This document shows, one piece after another, positions 7,686 through 15,555 of a stretch of DNA of 64,000 nucleotides. The stretch lies in assembly GCF_014117445.1 (NCBI RefSeq), contig NZ_CP059851.1:2964501-3028500 (forward strand), read 5' to 3'. Made by a program: the position numbers and the translations under genes. How positions within the stretch are numbered: the first letter of the stretch is position 1; each line of letters opens with the position of its first letter. Origin of the DNA: Sandaracinobacteroides saxicola (GTDB taxonomy: Bacteria; Pseudomonadota; Alphaproteobacteria; Sphingomonadales; Sphingomonadaceae). Under the pieces are notes generated by a model that was not told the origin of the DNA, did no database searches, and saw only the letters and a list, made by a program, of their open reading frames with translations.

Positions 7686-8461
7686 AGGGCAAGGTCGCAC
7701 TGGTGCTGGGCGCCGCGGGCGCGGGCAACATGGGGCAGGTGATCGCGCGGCGGCTGGCCGGCGCGGGCGCGCGGGTGTGGGTGGCGGGGCGGCGGCTGGA
7801 GCCGCTGCAAGCGCTGGCGGCGGCGATCGGCGGCGTGGCGGCGCGGTGCGACATCACGGTGAAGGCCGAGGTGGAGGCGCTGGCGGCGGACATGCTGGCC
7901 GCCGAGGGCCGCGTGGATGTGGCGGTGAACGCCACCGGCTGGGGATTGATGAAAGGGCTGCACGAGGTGACCGAGGACGAGCTGGACGCGATGTGCGCGT
8001 TGCAGTTCAAGGGTGTGCATCATTTCCTGAGCGCCTTCGTGCGGGCGATGCCGCATGGTGGCTCGATCATCCAGGTGAGCAGCGCCACCACGCAGGTGCC
8101 GATTTTCGACCATGCCGCCTATATCGGCACCAAGGCGGGGTCGGAGGCGCTGGTGCGGGCGGTGGCGAACCAATATGGCAGTCAGGGCCTGCGGGTGAAT
8201 TGCGTGTCGCCGGGGCTGACGGCGTCCCCCATGACCGCGGATGCGATGGCCGCGCCGGGGCTGGAGGCGGCGTTCGCCAAGGAATATCCGCTGGGGCGGA
8301 TCGGCACGAGCGAGGATATCGCCGACGCGGTGCTGTGGCTGGCGGGCGATGGCGCGTTCGTGACCGGTCAGAACATCCAGGTGAACGGCGGGTTGACACT
8401 GCGGCGCAATCCGCGCCCTGAGGAGATCGGCGCGGCAATCGCCGCCGCGATGGGCCAATGA
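7682..8461 (+). CDS. Short-chain dehydrogenase/reductase (SDR)
   Basis: A 259-residue classical SDR. The nucleotide-binding loop is LGAAGAGNMG (residues 9-18), the NNAG motif is replaced by NATG (about 83-86), and the catalytic residues are S134, Y147 and K151 in YIGTK. It ends with the usual VTGQNIQVNGG. It should oxidise an alcohol or reduce a ketone with NAD(P). It closes the P450 cluster and overlaps the ABM gene by four bases, so a hydroxylation followed by oxidation of the new alcohol is a reasonable guess for the pathway. Confidence 0.92.
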   Translation: MKGKVALVLGAAGAGNMGQVIARRLAGAGARVWVAGRRLEPLQALAAAIGGVAARCDITVKAEVEALAADMLAAEGRVDVAVNATGWGLMKGLHEVTEDELDAMCALQFKGVHHFLSAFVRAMPHGGSIIQVSSATTQVPIFDHAAYIGTKAGSEALVRAVANQYGSQGLRVNCVSPGLTASPMTADAMAAPGLEAAFAKEYPLGRIGTSEDIADAVLWLAGDGAFVTGQNIQVNGGLTLRRNPRPEEIGAAIAAAMGQ

Positions 8462-8476
8462 CGGGGGCGTGACCTG

Positions 8477-9490
8477 ATGGATTTTTATTCGGACAATGCC
8501 GCCGGGGTGCACCCGGCGGTGCTGGCGGCGGTGACCGGTGCGGCGGGGCCGCATGCGAAGGGCTATGACGCCGACGATTGGACGGCGCGGCTGGACGCCG
8601 CGTTCGGCGCGCTGTTCGAGACGCCATGCCGCGTGTTCGCGGTGCCATCGGGCACGGCCGCCAATGCGCTGGGGCTGGCCGCCATGCTGCCGCCCTGGGG
8701 GGCGCTGTGGTGCGAGCGGGAGGCGCATGTCGAGGTGGATGAAGCGGGTGCCGTGCCCTTCTACAGCGGCGGGGCGACGCATCTGCTGGTGGCGGGCGCG
8801 CATGGCAAGTTGTCGGTCGAGGCGTTAAGCGAAGCGGCGGGGCGGCGGCGGGGCGACGTGCACCAGACGCAGGCGGCGGCGCTCAGCCTGACGCAGGCGA
8901 CCGAGGCGGGCACGGTCTATGCGCCCGATGAAATCGCGGCGCTGTCCGCCTGGGCGCGGGCGCGGGGCTGCCGGGTGCATATGGACGGCGCGCGTTTCGC
9001 CAACGCCGTGGCGCATCTGGGCTGCGCGCCGGCGGACGTGACCTGGCGCGCCGGGGTGGAGATATTGAGTTTCGGCTGCATCAAGAATGGCGGCATGAGC
9101 GCCGAGGCGCTGGTGGTGTTCGCCCCCGACCTGGCGGCGAGCATCCCGCACCGGCGCAAGCGGGCGGGGTTGATGCCCTCCAAAGGCCGGTTTGCCGCGG
9201 CGCAGCTGCTGGCGATGATCGACGGCGGCGTGTGGCTGGCCAATGCGCGGGCGGCCAATGCCGGCGCGGCGGCGATTGCGGCGGCGGTGCCGCAACGCCT
9301 GCTGCATCCGGTGCAGGCGAACGAAGTGTTCCTGCGGCTGGACGCGGACGAACGGCAAGCGCTTCGGCGGCAGGGGTTCGGCTTTTACGAGTGGGAAAGC
9401 GATGGGCCGGGCGCGGCGCGGCTGGTGGTGCGCTGGGATGCGGACAGCCATGCAATCGCGGCGCTTGTTGCCGCGTTGCGCGCCCTCTAA
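8477..9490 (+). CDS. ltaE: Low-specificity L-threonine aldolase
   Basis: A 337-residue PLP enzyme of fold type I that splits L-threonine or L-allo-threonine into glycine and acetaldehyde. Seen features: FYSDNAAG at the N terminus, PSGTAAN (57-63) for cofactor phosphate binding, VHMDGARFANA with D170, and the lysine K203 in ILSFGCIKNGGM, which is the form of the PLP-lysine loop in the alphaproteobacterial branch. It lies 15 bases after the SDR and is followed by an EamA exporter 9 bases later, so it may be co-transcribed with both, though its chemistry does not obviously belong to the P450 cluster. Confidence 0.9.
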   Translation: MDFYSDNAAGVHPAVLAAVTGAAGPHAKGYDADDWTARLDAAFGALFETPCRVFAVPSGTAANALGLAAMLPPWGALWCEREAHVEVDEAGAVPFYSGGATHLLVAGAHGKLSVEALSEAAGRRRGDVHQTQAAALSLTQATEAGTVYAPDEIAALSAWARARGCRVHMDGARFANAVAHLGCAPADVTWRAGVEILSFGCIKNGGMSAEALVVFAPDLAASIPHRRKRAGLMPSKGRFAAAQLLAMIDGGVWLANARAANAGAAAIAAAVPQRLLHPVQANEVFLRLDADERQALRRQGFGFYEWESDGPGAARLVVRWDADSHAIAALVAALRAL

Positions 9491-9499
9491 CCCGGCCGC

Positions 9500-10396
9500 A
9501 TGACCTATCCGGCGCGCACCTGGTGGCAGTTCGCCGCGGTCACGATGATCTGGGGGACCACCTGGCTGATCATCAAGACGCAGCTGGGGGTGGTGCCGCC
9601 GACCTGGTCGGTCGCGTACCGCTTCGCCATCGGCGGCGTGGCGCTGGGGCTGTGGTGCCTGTGGCGCGGCCAGAGCCTGCGGCTGCCGGCGGCGGCGCAC
9701 CGGTTCGCGCTGCTGGTGGCGGCGTTCCAGTTCGTGGGCAACTTCAACTTCGTCTATCGGGCGGAGGAGCATGTCGCGTCCGGCATCGTCGCCGTGGGGT
9801 TCGCGCTGTTGATGGTGCCCAATGCGCTGATGGCGTGGCTGTTCCTGCAGCGGCGGGTGAGCGCGCGCTTTCTGGCGGGCAGCGTGGTGGGGATCGCCGG
9901 CGTGGCGCTGCTGTTCGCGAAGGAACTGGGGGCGCCGACCGCGGGCAGCGGCGATGTCGCGCTGGGACTGGCGCTGTTCTGCGGCGGGTTGCTGTGCGCG
10001 TCGACCAGCAACGTGTTGCAGGCGACGGAGACGGCGCGGCGTTTTCCCTTCCTGCCGGTGCTGGCGGTGGGGATGCTCTATGGCGCGGTGGCCAACGCCG
10101 GGCTGGCGCTGTGGTGGGACGGCGCGCCGGTGTGGGACCCGCGGCCCGCCTATCTGGCGGGGTTGCTGATGCTGGGGGTGATGGCGAGCGCGGTGGCGTT
10201 CGCCTGTTATTTCGACATGATCCGGGTGATGGGGCCGGGCGAGGCGGCCTGGTCGAGCGTGCTGATCCCGGTGATCGCGATGGCGATCTCGACGGTGTTC
10301 GAGGGTTATGAGTGGACCGCGCTGTCCTTCGCCGGCGCCGGGCTGGCGGTGGTGGGGATGGTGGTGGCGTTGGGGCCGGGGCGACGGATTGCATGA
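9500..10396 (+). CDS. EamA/DMT-superfamily exporter
   Basis: A 298-residue inner-membrane protein with about ten transmembrane helices arranged as two EamA repeats (about 10-140 and 152-290). The N-terminal TMIWGTTWLIIK and PPTWSVAYRFAIGG motifs and the final GAGLAVVGMVVAL are typical. Members export amino acids and other metabolites. It begins 9 bases after the threonine aldolase stop, so an amino-acid or glycine/threonine-related export role is possible, but the substrate is unknown. Confidence 0.9.
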   Translation: MTYPARTWWQFAAVTMIWGTTWLIIKTQLGVVPPTWSVAYRFAIGGVALGLWCLWRGQSLRLPAAAHRFALLVAAFQFVGNFNFVYRAEEHVASGIVAVGFALLMVPNALMAWLFLQRRVSARFLAGSVVGIAGVALLFAKELGAPTAGSGDVALGLALFCGGLLCASTSNVLQATETARRFPFLPVLAVGMLYGAVANAGLALWWDGAPVWDPRPAYLAGLLMLGVMASAVAFACYFDMIRVMGPGEAAWSSVLIPVIAMAISTVFEGYEWTALSFAGAGLAVVGMVVALGPGRRIA

Positions 10397-10429
10397 TAGA
10401 CGCTTGACGGAGCGCGACGGGCTGGCACG

Positions 10430-11674
10430 ATGCAGATGTCTGTCGGGAGTGGCGTGGTGCGCAGATTTGCGGGGTGGTTGGGCTTTCTGCTGGCCTGTGT
10501 GGTCGGCGCGGCCGCGGTGTTCGGCGTGCTTTACTTGTTCGCGCCCGTGGCGCCGGCGTTGTGGACGCTGCTGATGGTGCCGCTGCTGGTCGGCACGGCG
10601 CTGGCCTGGTTGCTTGCGCGCATGCTGGGGCCACGCCTTGGACTGCGACCGGCGACGGCGGGCATCGCGGCGGCGTTGATCGCTGCCTTGCCGTTGACAG
10701 GGCTGATCACGGCGATGCTGTTGAGCCCGGCACAGCCGCGCGCTGCGCCGGGCGTCGATCCGCGCGGGCCGCATCAGACGTTGCGCACGCCGGCGGGCTC
10801 GGCGATTGCCTGGTGGTCGCTGCCGCCTGCGGTGCCGAAGCATCGGACGCCGGTGATTTTTCTGCATGGCGGCCCGGGGACATTCATACGTCCCCGCGAT
10901 TTTGCCGTCGGCGATGGCTTTCGCGCCGCGGGCTTTCGCACGGTGTTTTACGATCAGTCGGGTAGTGGTGCGTCGGGGCTATTGCCGGCTGCCGATTATA
11001 CCCTGGCGCGGGCCGTTGCCGATCTGGACGCCTTGCGGGCGGCGTTGGGCGCCGAAAAGCTGGTGCTGTGGGGGCAGAGCTGGGGCGCATCGCTGGCGGC
11101 GGCATATGCACGGGCGCATCCGGATCGGGTTGCGGCGACGGTACTGGATTCGCCGGGCGATTTCCCCGGGGAGCCGCTGCCGCTGGATTATTCAGCCACC
11201 GATACCGATGGTGGCTTTCAGCCGACCTTGCGTGACGCGACGCTGTATCTGCTGATCGGCCATGCGCCGCAACTCGCCGAGCAATGGCAGACGCAGCGCG
11301 ATGCGCAGGCGGTTGGACAGGCGCGCGCGAACCGGAAAATGTTTATGTACGGCTATCAATGCAAGGGCGCGCCGGCGAAGCTGCCCCGGCCGGCTTCACC
11401 GGGTGGCGGCAACCTATATCCGCAACTTTTGCTGCAGAATGATCTGGAACGGCAGGCCAAGGTGACCGGGCCGCTTTCCACCGCGCCGATGCTGCTGATC
11501 CGGCCTGCCTGCGATTTCATCCCGGCGGCAACTACCGCGCGCTACATGGCGGCCTATCCGGCGGCGCGGCGTATCGACGTGCCGGGGCGCGGGCACGGCT
11601 TCTTTGGCCATGACGCGGAATTGCGCGCATTGCTGCAGGGCTTTGCCGCGAAGGATCTTGCGCAGCTACCGTGA
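10430..11674 (+). CDS. Membrane-anchored alpha/beta hydrolase (prolyl aminopeptidase-like)
   Basis: A 414-residue protein with three hydrophobic N-terminal segments (about 12-35, 42-65 and 77-100) followed by an alpha/beta hydrolase domain. The oxyanion region HGGPGT starts near residue 146, YDQSGSG follows, and the nucleophile elbow is GQSWGAS with the serine near 217. The C-terminal GRGHGFFG carries the probable catalytic histidine. The HGGPGT/DQSGSG pair is typical of proline iminopeptidase-like enzymes. Its codons are slightly less GC-rich than its neighbours. Anchoring three segments before the catalytic domain is unusual for this group. Confidence 0.83.
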   Translation: MQMSVGSGVVRRFAGWLGFLLACVVGAAAVFGVLYLFAPVAPALWTLLMVPLLVGTALAWLLARMLGPRLGLRPATAGIAAALIAALPLTGLITAMLLSPAQPRAAPGVDPRGPHQTLRTPAGSAIAWWSLPPAVPKHRTPVIFLHGGPGTFIRPRDFAVGDGFRAAGFRTVFYDQSGSGASGLLPAADYTLARAVADLDALRAALGAEKLVLWGQSWGASLAAAYARAHPDRVAATVLDSPGDFPGEPLPLDYSATDTDGGFQPTLRDATLYLLIGHAPQLAEQWQTQRDAQAVGQARANRKMFMYGYQCKGAPAKLPRPASPGGGNLYPQLLLQNDLERQAKVTGPLSTAPMLLIRPACDFIPAATTARYMAAYPAARRIDVPGRGHGFFGHDAELRALLQGFAAKDLAQLP

Positions 11675-11713
11675 CCGATGGTGCGCGCCGTCAGGGAGTG
11701 GACGTGGCCCGCG

Positions 11714-12202
11714 TCAGTCGCTGCTGTGAAGCCCCGCATAGCGCCCGCGATGATAGAGCAGCGGCGCATGAGCCGGATCGGCGGTGAAGCCCTTGATGTG
11801 GCCGATGAAGATGACATGGTCGCCGGCCTCGATATCCTGTTGCACGGTGCATTCGAAGGTGGCGCAGGCGCCGGTCAGCAGCGGCACGCCGAGGGTGGCG
11901 TGGTGCCAGTTTGCCCCGGCGAAGCGGTCGATGCTGCGCTGGGTGAAGCGGCGGCTGATCGCTTCCTGGTCCACCGCCAGGATGTTGACGCCGAAGGCAC
12001 GGCTGGCGCGGATGGCGGGCAGCGCCGAGACGCCGTGCGCGGCGCAGACCAGCAGCAGCGGCGGTGTGAGGCTGACGCTGGTGAAGCTGTTGGCGGTGAA
12101 GCCGACCGACGCGCCCTCTGCCGTGGTGGCGGTGATGATGGTGATGCCGGTGGCAAAGGCGCCGAAGGCGTCCCGCAGCGCGCGGATGTCTGGGGTGGTC
12201 AT
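11714..12202 (-). CDS. Flavin reductase family protein (HpaC-like)
   Basis: A 162-residue FMN/FAD-binding split-barrel flavin reductase. ALRDAFGAFATGITIITA at the N terminus, VGFTANSFTSVSLTPPLLLVC, and FGVNILAVDQE plus a final LLYHRGRYAGL are the usual family blocks. Such enzymes supply reduced flavin to a partner monooxygenase, but no two-component oxygenase lies next to it. Its start overlaps the stop of the upstream PIN toxin gene by four bases (ATGA), so it appears to be transcribed from the toxin-antitoxin promoter, an odd arrangement. Confidence 0.9.
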   Translation of the reverse strand: MTTPDIRALRDAFGAFATGITIITATTAEGASVGFTANSFTSVSLTPPLLLVCAAHGVSALPAIRASRAFGVNILAVDQEAISRRFTQRSIDRFAGANWHHATLGVPLLTGACATFECTVQQDIEAGDHVIFIGHIKGFTADPAHAPLLYHRGRYAGLHSSD

Positions 12203-12579
12203 GCGGATATCACGTCCGTCCGGCTGAAATCATCCCCCACGAACAGCAGCGGGCAGGCGCGCTCGATCGCCAGTGCATAGGCGAAACAGTCGGCAAGGTT
12301 GAGCGCGGCGGGGTGGACGCCTTTGCCCCATTTGTCATAGGCATCGGCGACACGTCGCGCGAAGGCTTCGGTTACCGAAACAATGTGGAGCTGAGTGTCG
12401 CCTAGCAGATCATCCATTTGTGCAGCTTTGCCGCGCCTGCGTGCAACAATCAGGGTTTCTGCAAGCGTCGCTGCGGAGATAAGGGCGTCATCTGCTGCCA
12501 TCAGGGTTGTCCGACAGCGCAGTGCTTCAGCTTCGCCAAGAATGATTGCCATCAGTGCCGACGTATCGACAATGATCAC
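12199..12579 (-). CDS. vapC: VapC-type PIN-domain toxin
   Basis: A 126-residue PIN-domain ribonuclease. The acidic active-site residues are in place: D5 in IIVDTSAL, E41 in LAETL, D97 in NLADCFAYALA, and D116/D117 in LLFVGDDFSRTD. PIN toxins of this type cut RNA, often initiator tRNA or rRNA loops, until neutralised. The start overlaps the antitoxin stop by four bases and the stop overlaps the flavin reductase start by four bases. The pair forms a type II toxin-antitoxin module. Confidence 0.92.
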   Translation of the reverse strand: MIIVDTSALMAIILGEAEALRCRTTLMAADDALISAATLAETLIVARRRGKAAQMDDLLGDTQLHIVSVTEAFARRVADAYDKWGKGVHPAALNLADCFAYALAIERACPLLFVGDDFSRTDVISA

Positions 12580-12830
12580 AAACCATTCTCGTCATAAAGA
12601 AAATCCTGGCTTCGTGCAGCACATGGTCCGGGCAACGCCGGATGCGTGCGTGCAGCTTCGATAGCACGATCGATCGCTGCCATGCGTCGGGCCATGTCCA
12701 CTTTGGGCGTCACCGGCACCAATCGCACCGCCGGCTTGCCGTTGCGGGTCAGCAGCACGTCTTCCCCTGCTTCGGCACGGCGAACCAGGCTTGTCAGTTT
12801 TCCCTTGGCTTCACTCACCGCGATCTGCAT
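12576..12830 (-). CDS. vapB: Phd/YefM-type antitoxin (VapB)
   Basis: An 84-residue antitoxin with a Phd/YefM N-terminal DNA-binding fold: IAVSEAKGKLTSLVRRAEAG, then EDVLLTRNGKPAVRLVPV. The C-terminal half (DRAIEAARTHPALPGPCAAR, then SQDFLYDENGL) is the expected toxin-binding tail, and the DFLYDE ending is typical of antitoxins paired with PIN toxins. A strong sigma-70-like promoter and a matching palindrome lie directly upstream, consistent with autoregulation by the antitoxin or the complex. Confidence 0.9.
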   Translation of the reverse strand: MQIAVSEAKGKLTSLVRRAEAGEDVLLTRNGKPAVRLVPVTPKVDMARRMAAIDRAIEAARTHPALPGPCAARSQDFLYDENGL

Positions 12831-12843
12831 AGCATGTCCCTTG

Positions 12844-12865
12844 ATGGACCATAGAAATAGTCCAT
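12844..12865. promoter_or_regulatory. VapB operator candidate
   Basis: ATGGAC (12844-12849) and GTCCAT (12860-12865) form a perfect six-base inverted repeat with a 10-base spacer. It covers the -10 hexamer of the vapBC promoter, the standard position for repression by a toxin-antitoxin complex. Confidence 0.6.
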
Positions 12866-12881
12866 TTCATGCCTATGTCAA
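12854..12881 (-). promoter_or_regulatory. vapBC promoter
   Basis: Read on the minus strand, a perfect -35 TTGACA (12881-12876) is followed after 16 bases by TATTTC (12859-12854) as a -10. The start codon of vapB is 24 bases further on. The region between the enoyl-CoA hydratase stop and the promoter is zero bases, so the promoter is tightly packed. Confidence 0.6.
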
Positions 12882-13685
12882 TCATTTGCCCGTGAACACC
12901 GCCGGGCGTTTCTGCAGGAAGGCCATGACGCCTTCGGCGAAGTCCGCGCTGCGGCCGGCGTGGAGCTGGTTGCGGCGTTCGACCATCAGGCCTTCGGTCA
13001 GCGTCTTGTCGAGGCAGTCGCGGATGCCGTGGCGGATGAGCGCGAGCGCTTTCGTGGGGCCGTTCGCCAGCTTGCGGGCGATGGCGCCGGTGTCCGCCAT
13101 CAGCTCCTCGGGCTCGCTGACCTTCCAGATCATGCCCCAGTCGAGCGCGGTCTCGGCCGGAATGCGCTCGCCGAGCATCATCATCGCCTGGGCGCGGGCC
13201 TTGCCGGCAAGACGGGGGAGCAGCCAGGTGGAGCCGACATCCGGCACCAGCCCGATGTTGACGAAAGCCTGCAGGAAATAGGCGCTGCGCGAGGCGACGA
13301 CGATGTCGCCGGCAAGTGCGAAGGAGCAGCCGGCGCCGGCGGCGGCGCCGTTGACCGCGGTGACGAAGGGCACGGGCAGCGCGAACAGCCGTTCCAGCAG
13401 CACGTTGAAATGGGTTTCCAGCACCTTGCCGGCATCGACCGGCCCCTTGCCCATGCTGGTGCCGCCGGCGCCGCCGCCGGAGAGGTCGGCGCCGGTGCAG
13501 AAGCCGCGACCGGTGCCGGTCAGCACGAGGCAGCGCGCGGAGGAGGTGCCGTCGCGGATCTGGTCCACCGCATCGATCATCTCGGCGATGACGCCGGTGT
13601 GGAGCGCGTTCATCACCTGCGGGCGGTTGATGGTAAGCGTCGCGACGCCCTCCTCCTCGGTCCAGAGGATATGTTCATAGCTCAT
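12882..13685 (-). CDS. Enoyl-CoA hydratase/isomerase family protein (PaaG-like)
   Basis: A 267-residue crotonase-fold enzyme. TLTINRPQVMNALH, GRGFCTGADLSGG (oxyanion loop), AVNGAAAGAGCSFALAGDIV and the FVNIGLVPDVGSTWLLPRL block are visible. The aspartate in VPDVGST, rather than a glutamate, together with the LPRLAG extension resembles PaaG-type epoxyphenylacetyl-CoA isomerases, although other hydratases share it. It acts on CoA thioesters in the cytoplasm. The ATG at 13685 gives the usual short N terminus. It stands alone between the helicase and the toxin-antitoxin operon. Confidence 0.9.
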   Translation of the reverse strand: MSYEHILWTEEEGVATLTINRPQVMNALHTGVIAEMIDAVDQIRDGTSSARCLVLTGTGRGFCTGADLSGGGAGGTSMGKGPVDAGKVLETHFNVLLERLFALPVPFVTAVNGAAAGAGCSFALAGDIVVASRSAYFLQAFVNIGLVPDVGSTWLLPRLAGKARAQAMMMLGERIPAETALDWGMIWKVSEPEELMADTGAIARKLANGPTKALALIRHGIRDCLDKTLTEGLMVERRNQLHAGRSADFAEGVMAFLQKRPAVFTGK

Positions 13686-13776
13686 CGGTTGCCCTTCCCG
13701 GCTGGTGTCGGACGCTGTTAGCGTGGTTTGGCGGGCGGGTGGGCTGTGGTTATCGGGAGGGACGCCCGCGCCGGTT

Positions 13777-15372
<1,596 letters not shown>

Positions 15373-15508
15373 GCGGGTTCCTTGGGATTGTTGCGCCCGC
15401 TTGCCGTCATGCCATGCGAAATGTCAATGCGGAGGGCATGCAAAGGGGGGAACGGTTGCCCGTTCCCCCCGCTCCCTCCCCCGAGAGATGAAGAAGACTA
15501 TTGCTGTC

Positions 15509-15554
15509 GCATCGCTTGTCGCCAAAAACCGGTTCCCACTTTTTGGCGCGATGC
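15509..15554. repeat. Intergenic palindromic repeat (AACCGGTTCCCAC type), copy 2
   Basis: GCATCGC (15509-15515) and GCCAAAA pair with TTTTGGC and GCGATGC (15548-15554) around AACCGGTTCCCAC (15527-15539). It is the same hairpin as the second half of the 1695-1800 element and lies just downstream of the TonB receptor stop codon, where it could act as a transcription or mRNA-end signal. Confidence 0.8.
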
Positions 15555-15555
15555 C

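Noticed and set aside
5190-11674. The whole stretch from P450 to the alpha/beta hydrolase as one biosynthetic gene cluster
   Set aside because: Only the first five genes show tight coupling. Threonine aldolase, the EamA exporter and the hydrolase are separated by 9-33 bases and have no clear chemical link.
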